Assembly (NCBI RefSeq): GCF_002332425.1
Contig: NZ_NRGS01000003.1
Coordinates: 136,489-200,488, forward strand
Source of the DNA: Brachybacterium alimentarium
GTDB lineage: Bacteria; Actinomycetota; Actinomycetes; Actinomycetales; Dermabacteraceae
Direction: 5' to 3'
Length of the DNA stretch: 64,000 bases
This document shows positions 15,162 through 23,329 of this stretch, in pieces. A model generated the notes under the pieces. The model was not told the DNA's origin. It did not search any database and saw nothing but the letters and a program-made list of their open reading frames with translations. Position numbers and translations under genes: made by a program. Every line of letters begins with the position of its first letter. The first letter of the stretch is position 1.

Positions 15162-17192
15162 TCAGGCGACGTCGTACGTGAGCCCGTGCCCCAGCTCGTA
15201 GCGGTTGCCGTCCGCATCGACGTAGACGTAGGGGCGGCCGTCCATGTGCCGCTCCTTGGCGTAGCCCGGCACGTCGTTGGGGGACGCGCAGCGGCCGTCC
15301 GCATCCACCGCGATCGCGTCGGCGTCGATCGGGAACGTGATCGGCAGGCGACCGCTGGGGGAGTACTCGCCCAGCACCGCGTCGACCATCGTCTCGTAGC
15401 GGGACTCGAAGCCGACCAGCAGGCCGTCCGCCAGCGGCTCGATCGCGTCGAGCAGCCACGGGTACATGGCGTTCAGCCCGATCACCAGGGTGTCGACGCT
15501 CTCGCGGATGCGGCGCACCTTCTCGATGTCGACGTGGGAGTGGTCATCGATGGCGAGGTCGGCGACCCCCACGAACTCGAAGTACGCGCCGACGAAGGGC
15601 TTCATGAGCACGATCGCGACGTCCGCTCCGCGATGGTCGGTGGTGAACGCGACATCCGGATGCGCCTGCTCGATCCGGGACCGCAGGGCGTCGAGCTCCT
15701 TGACCGTGAGCTCCTTGGCCATGAGCTCGACGTACACGCGCTTGCCGGTGAGGGAGGCAGGCGTGAGCGGCAGCACGGCGTCGTGGTTCTTGGCGAGGAC
15801 GACGGAGCGTCGGTGGGCATCCTCCGCCGCCGCAGCTGCCTCCGTGTTCCGGACGATGCGGTCCGCCTCGGCGGGGTCGGCGTAGGGGTTCTCGAACAGT
15901 CCGAGGGTGAACAGCTCCTCGAGCAGCAGCTGCGCCGCCTCGTCGAGCCGCGCGGAGGTGAAGAAGCCGGAGACGAAGGCATCACGCACGGCGTCGACGT
16001 CGTTGGTGTCCGCGAACATGTCGGTGCCGGCCATCACGGCCAGGCCCACCCGCTGGGCCGTGGTGAGCTCCTCGGCGCCCCAGGCCATCTTCGAGAGGAT
16101 GCCCGAGTCGGAGTTGATGTAGCCGCGATGGCCCATCGACCGCAGCAGGTCCAGGATCTCCTTGTTGAAGGCGAATCCGAGCTGCTCGAACTGCGTGACC
16201 CGACCCTGCGGGGTGGAGGACTTCTCGTCCGACGGGATCGCGTAGTAGGGCATGACCGAGGAGGTCCCGGCATCGATCGCCGCCTGGAACGGAGGCAGGT
16301 GGTACTCCTCGAGGGACCCTGGCGTCGGGTAGATGTTGAAACGGCCCTCCGCGTAATGGGGATCCGTGCCGTTCTCCCGGGCGCCGCCGCCGGGGAAATG
16401 CTTCGTGGTCAGGGCCACGCCGTCGGCCGCGAGGCGGTCGCCGCCCTGGAAGCCGCGCACGATCGCGTCCATCGCGCGGGAGACGAACTCGGGATCCTCG
16501 CCGAAGGTTCCGTGGCCGCGGAACCAGCGCGGGTCGGTGAAGACATCGGCCATGTACATGTAGCCCTTGCGGAGCCCGGAGGCGAGCCACTCGGCCCGCG
16601 ACTGGGCGGCGAAATCCTCGATGACGTCGAGCGACCCGGTGGCGGCGAGGCCGAGTGTGCCCGGCCATTGGGTGAACGGGAGGTCCTCGGGTGTGGCGCC
16701 CATCTTGAACCCGCCGGCCTCGTTCTTGGAGTTCGCGGCGACGATCACGGGAACGCCCCATCGGGTGTCCTCCGCGATCTCGTTCATCGCGTTGATCCAG
16801 GTCGCGATCCGCGATCCGGTGGGCTCCTCGCGCATGATGAAGTGGCGCATGTGCATGCCCCGGATCATTTCGGTGGTGCCCTGGAAGGGGATGCCTGCGC
16901 TGGTGTGCGGGTCGAGCTTGAGCGGCAGATGCTGCTCGTCGACCGCCCCGTCGTGACTGGTGAGCTCCGTGTCGTGCTGCGAGATGCCCATCGGTCGCGA
17001 GCTGATCACCATCAGCCCCAGCTTCTCGTCCGGAGACATCCGCGAGACCAGGTCCGCCGCCCGCTCGGCCGGGGCCAGCCGCCAGTCCTCGAACGGGGTG
17101 AGCTCGCCGTCCCCATCGAGGTCCCGGAACTGCAGCCCGTCGACCTCGATGATCTGCTTGACGCGGCTGGAGAGGGGGACCTGCTGGGTCAT
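15162..17192 (-). CDS. Glycoside hydrolase family 3 protein (beta-glucosidase-like)
   Basis: This 676-aa protein has an N-terminal (beta/alpha)8 domain with TTKHFPGGG and the nucleophile region GYINSDSGIL (the Asp after Ser), then a C-terminal alpha/beta sandwich domain (VVLAKNHDAVLPL ... LPITFPID) and a tail ending ELGHGLTYDVA. No signal peptide is visible, so it probably acts on imported oligosaccharides. The start is the ATG at 17192 with AGGAG 6-10 nt upstream. It is probably co-transcribed downstream of the sugar isomerase, with a 7-bp repeat array between them. The substrate cannot be read from sequence. Confidence 0.9.
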   Translation of the reverse strand: MTQQVPLSSRVKQIIEVDGLQFRDLDGDGELTPFEDWRLAPAERAADLVSRMSPDEKLGLMVISSRPMGISQHDTELTSHDGAVDEQHLPLKLDPHTSAGIPFQGTTEMIRGMHMRHFIMREEPTGSRIATWINAMNEIAEDTRWGVPVIVAANSKNEAGGFKMGATPEDLPFTQWPGTLGLAATGSLDVIEDFAAQSRAEWLASGLRKGYMYMADVFTDPRWFRGHGTFGEDPEFVSRAMDAIVRGFQGGDRLAADGVALTTKHFPGGGARENGTDPHYAEGRFNIYPTPGSLEEYHLPPFQAAIDAGTSSVMPYYAIPSDEKSSTPQGRVTQFEQLGFAFNKEILDLLRSMGHRGYINSDSGILSKMAWGAEELTTAQRVGLAVMAGTDMFADTNDVDAVRDAFVSGFFTSARLDEAAQLLLEELFTLGLFENPYADPAEADRIVRNTEAAAAAEDAHRRSVVLAKNHDAVLPLTPASLTGKRVYVELMAKELTVKELDALRSRIEQAHPDVAFTTDHRGADVAIVLMKPFVGAYFEFVGVADLAIDDHSHVDIEKVRRIRESVDTLVIGLNAMYPWLLDAIEPLADGLLVGFESRYETMVDAVLGEYSPSGRLPITFPIDADAIAVDADGRCASPNDVPGYAKERHMDGRPYVYVDADGNRYELGHGLTYDVA

Positions 17193-17281
17193 GAAGGCTC
17201 CTGTGGGGTGGGTCCGGAGAAGGGGGCGAAAGACGGCGACGGCCACGGCACGGCATGGCCTGATGAGTGTGGCCGCTGCGT

Positions 17282-17316
17282 CGTGTGGCGTGTGGCGTGT
17301 GGCGTGTGGCGTGCGG
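17282..17316. repeat. Five tandem 7-bp repeats (CGTGTGG)
   Basis: Four perfect CGTGTGG units plus one CGTGCGG lie in the 171-bp spacer between the sugar isomerase and GH3 genes. They are in untranslated mRNA of that operon. No other element is seen in the spacer. Confidence 0.9.
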
Positions 17317-17363
17317 CGGTGGAGCAGCCGATGGACGGGTGGATCAGCCGCGGGACGGTCGGG

Positions 17364-18233
17364 TCAGCCGGTGATCAGTGCGCCGAAGCCGAGCGAGACG
17401 AGGTGCTCACGGCTCATCGTGAGGGAGTCGAAGATGTCACGGCCGTAGGTCTGGTCCTGCTCGATGAGCAGGTGCTGCGCTCCGGAGGCGAGGGCCTGCT
17501 CGATGACGGGCTTCCAGTCCAGCGTGCCCTGGCCTACCTCGGCGAACTGCACGATCTCCCCGCCCCAGAAGCGGGTGAACGCGGACCGATCCCCGCCGGC
17601 GGCCGCGGCGAGCACCTCGGTCGGCGGCAGGGTGATGCGGTAGTCCTTGAGGTGGACGAGGTCCAGCACGCCGTCGAAGTCGGCAAGGGTGCGCTCGGGA
17701 TCGCGGCCGCCGCGCTGCACCCAATGGCAGTCGATCTCGTAGCGCAGGTGGGGCGCCTTCTGACGGAGCTGGTCGAGCAGCGTGACGCCGCCGAGCTTCG
17801 CGAACTCGACGTGGTGGTTGTGGTAGCTGAGGCGGAGGCCCGCGTCCGCCATGCGTCGGGCATATCCGTCGGCCTCGGCGGCGAACGCGTCGAAGGCCTC
17901 CTGGGACGCCATCGCGCTCAGCGGCATCATGCCGATCCGCAGATGCTTCGTGCCCAGACGGCGGGCGTGCTCGACGTGGAGGTCGAAGTGCTTCGCCAGC
18001 GTCAGCTCGTCGCTGTCCTCGGGCGCGGAGGTCTTCGCGGAGATCGCCGCGAAATGGATGCCGAGCTCGTCGCGAGCGGCTTCCATGCCGGCCACGTTCT
18101 CCTCGGTCATGGGGATCTGGGACACCTCGACGACCTCGAAGCCGGTGTCCTTCACACGCCTGAGCACGGGCAGGATGCCGTCCTGGGCGACATGTTCCTT
18201 GAGCATCATGAGCTGGATACCGATTCGTGCCAT
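17364..18233 (-). CDS. Sugar phosphate isomerase/epimerase (xylose-isomerase-like TIM barrel)
   Basis: This 289-aa protein has family features including MARIGIQLMMLKEHV, LSYHNHHVEF (metal/substrate His), LRYEIDCHWVQRGG and LVHLKDY, spaced as in the AP_endonuc_2/IolE-like fold. Such proteins usually isomerise or epimerise sugars and bind a divalent metal. AGGAGG lies just upstream of the ATG. It is first in an apparent operon with the GH3 enzyme, suggesting it handles the released sugar. The exact substrate is unknown. Confidence 0.85.
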   Translation of the reverse strand: MARIGIQLMMLKEHVAQDGILPVLRRVKDTGFEVVEVSQIPMTEENVAGMEAARDELGIHFAAISAKTSAPEDSDELTLAKHFDLHVEHARRLGTKHLRIGMMPLSAMASQEAFDAFAAEADGYARRMADAGLRLSYHNHHVEFAKLGGVTLLDQLRQKAPHLRYEIDCHWVQRGGRDPERTLADFDGVLDLVHLKDYRITLPPTEVLAAAAGGDRSAFTRFWGGEIVQFAEVGQGTLDWKPVIEQALASGAQHLLIEQDQTYGRDIFDSLTMSREHLVSLGFGALITG

Positions 18234-18372
18234 GCGAACCTCCTGGGGTGTGTCCGGGCCGCATCGCCCGGGGGCGAGTCCTCGTCGCCCGTCGCCATCC
18301 ACGCTATCCAGCGCGGGCGAGGCGTTCAGGATCTTGCCGATGGTTGCCCGGTGCGGCGGCCTCGCGGGCTCG

Positions 18373-18378
18373 TAGTCT
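18373..18378 (+). promoter_or_regulatory. -10 box of the 18385 gene (leaderless start)
   Basis: TAGTCT is followed by 6 nt and an ATG with no Shine-Dalgarno. It faces away from the sugar isomerase gene across a 151-bp divergent region. Confidence 0.4.
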
Positions 18379-18384
18379 GGGGCG

Positions 18385-19386
18385 ATGTCGCAGCCCGAAG
18401 CAGGACGCCTCCACCGCGCAGGATCGGCAGGCGAGGGCCCGGCTGCCCGGGCTGCGCCCCGGCCGCCCGCGGCGGACCTCCCGGTGGATGTGCAGGCAGT
18501 CGGGGCGCTCCAGGGATTCTGGCTCCCCGAACCCGGAATCTCGCTCGAGCACTGTGTGTGGAGGCTGGGTGCGCAGCCTCTGGGGGAGGGCTGGGACAAC
18601 GTGCTGTGGCCCGTGGGCGAGGCCGACGGGACGACCCTGGTGGCGCGGGTGGTGCGGCGCAGGAGCGCACGACCGCTGCTGGCACGCGAGGTGACGGTGC
18701 TGAGGCATCTCGCTGCACGGAGCGACCAGCTCGCGATGCGCGTCCCCGCCCCGCTCGCGACTGCTAAGGATGCACTGCTGATTCCCTGGCTGCCGGGCAT
18801 CACCGCCGCGGAGGCGGACTCCGCGGGGCGGATCAGGGCGGGGGAGCAGTTGGCGCGGATGCTCGCCCAGGTGCATTCCTCCGAGGTGCCGCTGATGGAG
18901 CGCAGCACGGTGCGTGGGGTCCCGCTCTCGACCCGCGCGCACGCCTTCGCCGAGGACCTGGAGCGGGCAGAGCTTCCCCCGCGCTGCGAGGCGCATGCCG
19001 TGGATCGTTGGGAGCGCGGGCTGGCAGCCCGGGCGTGGACCGGCGAGGATCTGCTGCTGCACGGTGACCCGCACCCGGGAAACGTCGTGGTCGACGACGC
19101 CGCCGAGGGGAACCGCGTCGTCGCCGCGCTCATCGACTGGGGCGACACCACGGCCGGTGACCCGGCGAGCGATCTCGGCGCACTGCTCCTGCACGGGCTC
19201 GGCGCCGCGCCCCTCGAGACCTACCGCGCGTCCGCGAGCTGGGAGGGCATCGAGGTCGACGAGATCTGGGGCCCGCTCGTCGCTCGCGCCCACGCCTGGG
19301 CGACGCGCATGGCGTTGAGCCTGACCGGGGCGTACCCGTCGAACCATCCCTTGGGGCAGGTCGCTGGACGGCTGCTTCGAGGCTGA
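18385..19386 (+). CDS. APH-family phosphotransferase
   Basis: This 333-aa protein has the kinase catalytic loop LLHGDPHPGNVVV (Asp base, Asn metal ligand) and the metal-binding IDWGDTTAGDPASDL. The first 40 residues are Ala/Pro-rich and probably disordered. The APH fold covers aminoglycoside, choline, homoserine and macrolide kinases, so the substrate is open. No resistance context is present. It converges with another APH-fold gene 62 bp downstream. Confidence 0.82.
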   Translation: MSQPEAGRLHRAGSAGEGPAARAAPRPPAADLPVDVQAVGALQGFWLPEPGISLEHCVWRLGAQPLGEGWDNVLWPVGEADGTTLVARVVRRRSARPLLAREVTVLRHLAARSDQLAMRVPAPLATAKDALLIPWLPGITAAEADSAGRIRAGEQLARMLAQVHSSEVPLMERSTVRGVPLSTRAHAFAEDLERAELPPRCEAHAVDRWERGLAARAWTGEDLLLHGDPHPGNVVVDDAAEGNRVVAALIDWGDTTAGDPASDLGALLLHGLGAAPLETYRASASWEGIEVDEIWGPLVARAHAWATRMALSLTGAYPSNHPLGQVAGRLLRG

Positions 19387-19390
19387 GACG

Positions 19391-19410
19391 CCCGGCCCGG
19401 CCCGGCCCGG
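19391..19410. repeat. Four tandem CCCGG units between convergent genes
   Basis: The 62-bp gap between two convergent phosphotransferase genes holds four CCCGG units followed by CCGG. It can form GC-rich hairpins and may terminate transcription from both sides. Confidence 0.6.
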
Positions 19411-19448
19411 CCGGACGTCACGGTCACCAGAGTCCCTGAGGAGGGCGT

Positions 19449-20507
19449 TCAGATCGTGTCCGTCGCGTCGGCGCGCGGTCCGGGATCCACGGCCGCCTGC
19501 CACTCGGCGCGGTTCTTGCCAGGGGGAATGGCGCTGATGCCGTACCAGAGGGTCAGGATCTCCAGCCATTGCTGCTCCGCTGCGCCGATCGGGGAGATCG
19601 ACTCGTAGCCGGCACGGAGGGCGGCTCGCGCGGCGGCCGGAGTCGGGGACCAGTCGGTGAACCGGGTTGCCAGGTAGACACTCGCGCGGGCCAGATCATC
19701 GATCCGGGGAGCCCTCCCCACCTCCTCGAAATCCAGGACTGCGACCACCTGTCCAGCACGAGTGAGGATGTTCGCGGCGCGATAATCATGGTGGACGAGC
19801 TGCTGTGCGGCCGGTGGCGGCGGCGCGGAGGCAAGAAGCTGCCGCAACCGTGCCGAGGCCTCCTGGGCCAGTCCCCGGTCGGATCGTTCCCACCACTCGT
19901 CGAGCCGCCGGGGGAGCGCTTCGCCCGGCCCGGGAACTGCGCTCTTCCCGGGGTCGTGACGCCGCAGCGCGTCGTGGATCCGCGCCAGCATCTGCCCGGC
20001 TGAGCGCACGGCCCGCTCATCGGCCACGTCGAGCCAGTCGCCGTCGATCTCAGGCAGGACGGCGACGGACAAGGGCCCCGACGGACCGTCGAGCTCGAGG
20101 CGCACCTCCCCGTCTGCCGAGGGGATCGGTGCAGCAACGAGGATGCCCGGCTCCGCGATGTCTCGCACCAGGGCGGTCGACGCCCGGAGTGCGTCAAATC
20201 GTTCGGGATCCCCCGACCACTTCACGATGAACCGTCCGCCACCGCCATCACGTCGCGGCTGCTCTCCCTCGCCAGCTGCTTCTCTGATCCAGCCGGGACC
20301 CATTGACACCCCGGTCACCCAGGCGATGACGTTCTGGTCGCTGATCACCAGACGCGGGCAGTCGTGCACGGTGATGCCCCAATGGGCGCGCAGAATCGTC
20401 GTGATCCAGTCGCGGGCGCCCCCAAGACCGTCGAAGCCGAAGCGCGCACGCAGAGCTTCGCGGGGATCCGTCGTCTCCCAGAGCATGGACAGGCCCGGTT
20501 CGAGCAT
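19449..20507 (-). CDS. APH-family phosphotransferase (second)
   Basis: This 352-aa protein has the catalytic loop LVHHDYRAANIL and the DFG-like LDFEEVGRAPRIDDLA. The start at ATG 20507 has GAGGGA upstream and lies 22 nt after the kbl stop. A longer frame from 20549 would overlap kbl. It is the third gene of the tdh-kbl direction and could be co-transcribed with threonine catabolism. Substrate unknown. It shares little more than the catalytic motifs with the neighbour at 18385. Confidence 0.78.
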   Translation of the reverse strand: MLEPGLSMLWETTDPREALRARFGFDGLGGARDWITTILRAHWGITVHDCPRLVISDQNVIAWVTGVSMGPGWIREAAGEGEQPRRDGGGGRFIVKWSGDPERFDALRASTALVRDIAEPGILVAAPIPSADGEVRLELDGPSGPLSVAVLPEIDGDWLDVADERAVRSAGQMLARIHDALRRHDPGKSAVPGPGEALPRRLDEWWERSDRGLAQEASARLRQLLASAPPPPAAQQLVHHDYRAANILTRAGQVVAVLDFEEVGRAPRIDDLARASVYLATRFTDWSPTPAAARAALRAGYESISPIGAAEQQWLEILTLWYGISAIPPGKNRAEWQAAVDPGPRADATDTI

Positions 20508-20529
20508 GGTGTCCCTCGGCACGCCGGGG

Positions 20530-21744
20530 TCAGTTCTGCACGGCGGCACGGGAGGCGACGAACGCCTGGACCGCCGCCTCGACGTCCTCCTCGGTATGGG
20601 CGGCCGAGAGCTGCACCCGGATCCGGGCCTTGCCGCGCGGGACCACCGGGTAGGAGAACGCGGTGACGAACACGCCTCGTTCGAGCATCGCGTCGGCGAT
20701 GCGTCCGGCGAGCGCGGCGTCGCCGAACATCACCGGCACGATCGCATGCTCGCCCTCGAGCAGCTCGAACCCCTCCTCGGTCATCCGACGACGGAACAGC
20801 TCCGCGTTGCGGAACAGGGCGGCGCGCAGGTCGGCGCTGCCGGCGACCAGGTCGAGGGCGGCCAGCGTGGCGGCGACGATCGACGGTGCCAGCGAGTTGG
20901 AGAACAGGTAGGGCCGGCCCGTCTGGCGCAGCAGCGCGACGATCTCGCCGCGACCGGAGACATAGCCGCCGCTGGCCCCGCCGAGGGCCTTGCCGAACGT
21001 GCCGGTGTACAGGTCGATCCGGTCCGAGACCCCGAAGTGCTCCGGGGTGCCGGCGCCGGTGGCGCCCATGAAGCCGACGGCGTGGGAGTCGTCCACGAGC
21101 ACCAGCGCACCGAACTCGTCGGCCAGATCGCAGATCCCGTCCAACGGGGCGAGGTAGCCGTCCATCGAGAACACGCCGTCGGTGACGATGATCGTGCGGC
21201 GTGCGCCGGCGCCGTCGTTCTGGGCGCGGGTGGACTCGAGCTGGGCGCGCAGGTCCTCGAGGTCGGCATTGCGGTACCGGTAGCGGACCGCCTTGGACAG
21301 GCGGATCCCGTCGATCAGGGAGGCATGGTTCAGCGCATCCGAGATGATCGCGTCCTTGGGGCCGAACAGCGGCGCGAACACGGCGCCGTTGGCATCGAAG
21401 CACGAGGAGAACAGGATCGTGTCCTCGGTGCTCAGGAACGCCGAGACCTTCTTCTCCAGCTCGAGGTGGAGGTCCTGGGTGCCGCAGATGAAGCGCACGG
21501 ACGCCATGCCGAAGCCGCGCTCGTCCAGCGCCTGCTTCGCCGCCGCGAGCAGGTCCGGATGGTCGGCGAGCCCCAGGTAGTTGTTGGCGCAGAAGTTGAG
21601 CACCTCGGCGCCGTCGCGGCCCAGCGGACCGGCGGTGATGCGGTTGCTCTGCGGGGTCGAGATGACGCGTTCGTGCTTGAAGGTGCCGGCCTCCTGGATC
21701 TGTGCGAGTTCGGCGGTCAGCTGGTCCTTGAGGTCCGTGTACAC
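20530..21744 (-). CDS. kbl: Glycine C-acetyltransferase (2-amino-3-ketobutyrate CoA ligase)
   Basis: This 404-aa PLP enzyme of the alpha-oxoamine synthase family cleaves 2-amino-3-oxobutyrate with CoA to glycine and acetyl-CoA. Key motifs are [25 protein letters not shown] and the PLP lysine in [10 protein letters not shown]. The start is GTG (MYTDLKDQL). It follows tdh in the same direction, which supplies its unstable substrate. The 312-bp spacer between them contains two tandem repeat arrays. Confidence 0.95.
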   Translation of the reverse strand: MYTDLKDQLTAELAQIQEAGTFKHERVISTPQSNRITAGPLGRDGAEVLNFCANNYLGLADHPDLLAAAKQALDERGFGMASVRFICGTQDLHLELEKKVSAFLSTEDTILFSSCFDANGAVFAPLFGPKDAIISDALNHASLIDGIRLSKAVRYRYRNADLEDLRAQLESTRAQNDGAGARRTIIVTDGVFSMDGYLAPLDGICDLADEFGALVLVDDSHAVGFMGATGAGTPEHFGVSDRIDLYTGTFGKALGGASGGYVSGRGEIVALLRQTGRPYLFSNSLAPSIVAATLAALDLVAGSADLRAALFRNAELFRRRMTEEGFELLEGEHAIVPVMFGDAALAGRIADAMLERGVFVTAFSYPVVPRGKARIRVQLSAAHTEEDVEAAVQAFVASRAAVQN

Positions 21745-21763
21745 GGGGGCCCTTCCATGGTCG

Positions 21764-21852
21764 GTGCGTTGTGCGTTGTGCGTTGTGCGTTGTGCGTTGT
21801 GCGTGGTGCGTGTGCGTTGTGCGTGGTGCGTGTGCGTGGTGCGTGCGGTGCG
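21764..21852. repeat. Tandem GTGCGTT array
   Basis: Five perfect GTGCGTT units (21764-21798) are followed by degenerate GTGCGTG/GTGCGTGT units to about 21852. The array lies about 20 bp upstream of the kbl start, inside the tdh-kbl transcript. Confidence 0.9.
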
Positions 21853-21902
21853 TTCTCGACGAAGGGCGCTGGTTGCTTCGTGAGGGTGCGGGACGCGGGT
21901 TC

Positions 21903-21966
21903 GGGGTGCGAAATGCGGGGTGCGAAATGCGGGGTGCGAAATGCGGGATGCGGGATGCGGGCTGCG
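21903..21966. repeat. Tandem 14-bp array (GGGGTGCGAAATGC) with 7-bp tail units
   Basis: Three identical 14-bp units (21903-21944) are followed by two GGGATGC units and GGGCTGC. The 14-mer is itself two related 7-mers, so its period matches the neighbouring 7-bp array. The rest of the 312-bp spacer shows no other feature. Confidence 0.9.
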
Positions 21967-22056
21967 GGTTTTCGGGGCGCGGTGGGCCGACTGCTGGCCC
22001 GATGAGCGGGATGTGGGCCGTCGCAGAGGGGACGACGGCTCTCGGCGCTCAGCGCG

Positions 22057-23121
22057 TCAGTCGATGTTCTCCCAGTCGAGGAGCACTTTGCCGCCTGCCC
22101 CGGAGCGGGCGATCTCGTAGGCGCTCTCCCACTGCGAGGCGGGAACGACGTCGGAGACCGTCGCGAGCACGCGTTCGCGCAGCACGGGGCTGGTGGAGAT
22201 CATCGCGCTCATCGCGTTCCACGTCTCGTACATCTCCCGACCGTAGATGCCCTGCAGGGTGAGCATGTGGGTGATGACGGTGGTCCAGTCGAGCTCGAAG
22301 TGGTGGGAAGGCAGGCCGAGCAGGGCGATCCTCCCGCCGTGGTTCATGTTCGCGATCATCTCCTGCAGGGCGCTGGCCTGCCCGGAGATCTCCAGCCCCA
22401 CGTCGAAGCCCTCCTTCATGCCGAGCTCACGCTGCGCCTGCGTCATCGACGTGGTCGCGACGTTCAGGGCGAGGTCCACCCCGGCTGCGCGGGCCATCTC
22501 CAGGCGGTGCTCGTGGACGTCGGTGATCGCCACGTAGCGGGCCCCGGCGTGACGGGCCACGGCCGCGGCCATCAGACCGATCGGCCCGGCCCCGGTGATC
22601 AGCACGTCCTCACCGATCAGCGGGAACTTCAGCGCCGTGTGGACGGCGTTGCCGAAGGGGTCGAAGAGGGCTCCGAGCTCAGGGGTGATGAGAGCGGTGC
22701 CGCCGGAGCGCTCATGCACCCAGACGTTCAGGTGCGGGATCACGACGAACTCGGCGAACGCGCCGTCCCGCTGCACGCCGACGCTGCGGGTGCGGATGCA
22801 CATCTGCTTGCGACCGGCGCGACAGTTCCGGCACACCCCGCACACCACATGCCCTTCGCCGGAGACCCGATCGCCCACCTGCACGTCCAGCACCTCGGGG
22901 CCGACGCCCACGACCTCGCCGTAGAACTCGTGCCCGGGGGTGAACGGCACGGAGTCGCACATCGCCTCCGCCGAGTCGTCCCAGGCCAGGATGTGGAGGT
23001 CGGTGCCGCAGATGCCGGCGCGGAGCACGCGGATCTTCACGTCCCACGGGCCGCACTGCGGCTCGGGAAGGTCCACCATGGACAGCCCGGGCCCGGGCTC
23101 CGTCTTACGCAGCGCACGCAT
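22057..23121 (-). CDS. tdh: L-threonine 3-dehydrogenase
   Basis: This 354-aa zinc-dependent medium-chain dehydrogenase oxidises threonine to 2-amino-3-oxobutyrate. The catalytic zinc site is [10 protein letters not shown] with [10 protein letters not shown], and the structural zinc Cys cluster is [15 protein letters not shown]. The NAD fold is [10 protein letters not shown]. The start is one of two adjacent ATGs (23121 or 23124), with AAGGAG about 13 nt upstream. It acts with kbl in the threonine-to-glycine pathway. Confidence 0.95.
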   Translation of the reverse strand: MRALRKTEPGPGLSMVDLPEPQCGPWDVKIRVLRAGICGTDLHILAWDDSAEAMCDSVPFTPGHEFYGEVVGVGPEVLDVQVGDRVSGEGHVVCGVCRNCRAGRKQMCIRTRSVGVQRDGAFAEFVVIPHLNVWVHERSGGTALITPELGALFDPFGNAVHTALKFPLIGEDVLITGAGPIGLMAAAVARHAGARYVAITDVHEHRLEMARAAGVDLALNVATTSMTQAQRELGMKEGFDVGLEISGQASALQEMIANMNHGGRIALLGLPSHHFELDWTTVITHMLTLQGIYGREMYETWNAMSAMISTSPVLRERVLATVSDVVPASQWESAYEIARSGAGGKVLLDWENID

Positions 23122-23314
23122 CATCGCGGTGTCGGCTCTCCTTCGGCTCCTCACGTCCGCATGCGCGGACGCCGTCTCCCGATCGTAGACCGCGCGTCCG
23201 GTCCCAGGAGACGGTTCCGCACGGGCCGTCGGCCCCGCAGCAGCGTCGGCCCGGCCCGGTGCCAGCGTCGGTCCGGGCGGCGGATATCACCGCGACCCGG
23301 GCCGCGCGGCCACG

Positions 23315-23320
23315 TAGAGT
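23315..23320 (+). promoter_or_regulatory. -10 box of hrpA (leaderless start)
   Basis: TAGAGT is followed by 9 nt and the hrpA ATG, with no Shine-Dalgarno between. Confidence 0.45.
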
Positions 23321-23329
23321 GGTCGGGCC

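Noticed and set aside
15162..17192. NagZ beta-N-acetylglucosaminidase as a partner for NamZ
   Set aside because: The NagZ KHFPGHG and His-Asp dyad are replaced by KHFPGGG and a nucleophile typical of other GH3 enzymes.
18385..20507. Aminoglycoside resistance genes
   Set aside because: Only the general APH kinase motifs are present. Nothing ties either protein to an antibiotic.
17282..21966. CRISPR arrays
   Set aside because: The repeats are direct 7- or 14-bp tandem units without spacers, and no cas genes are present.
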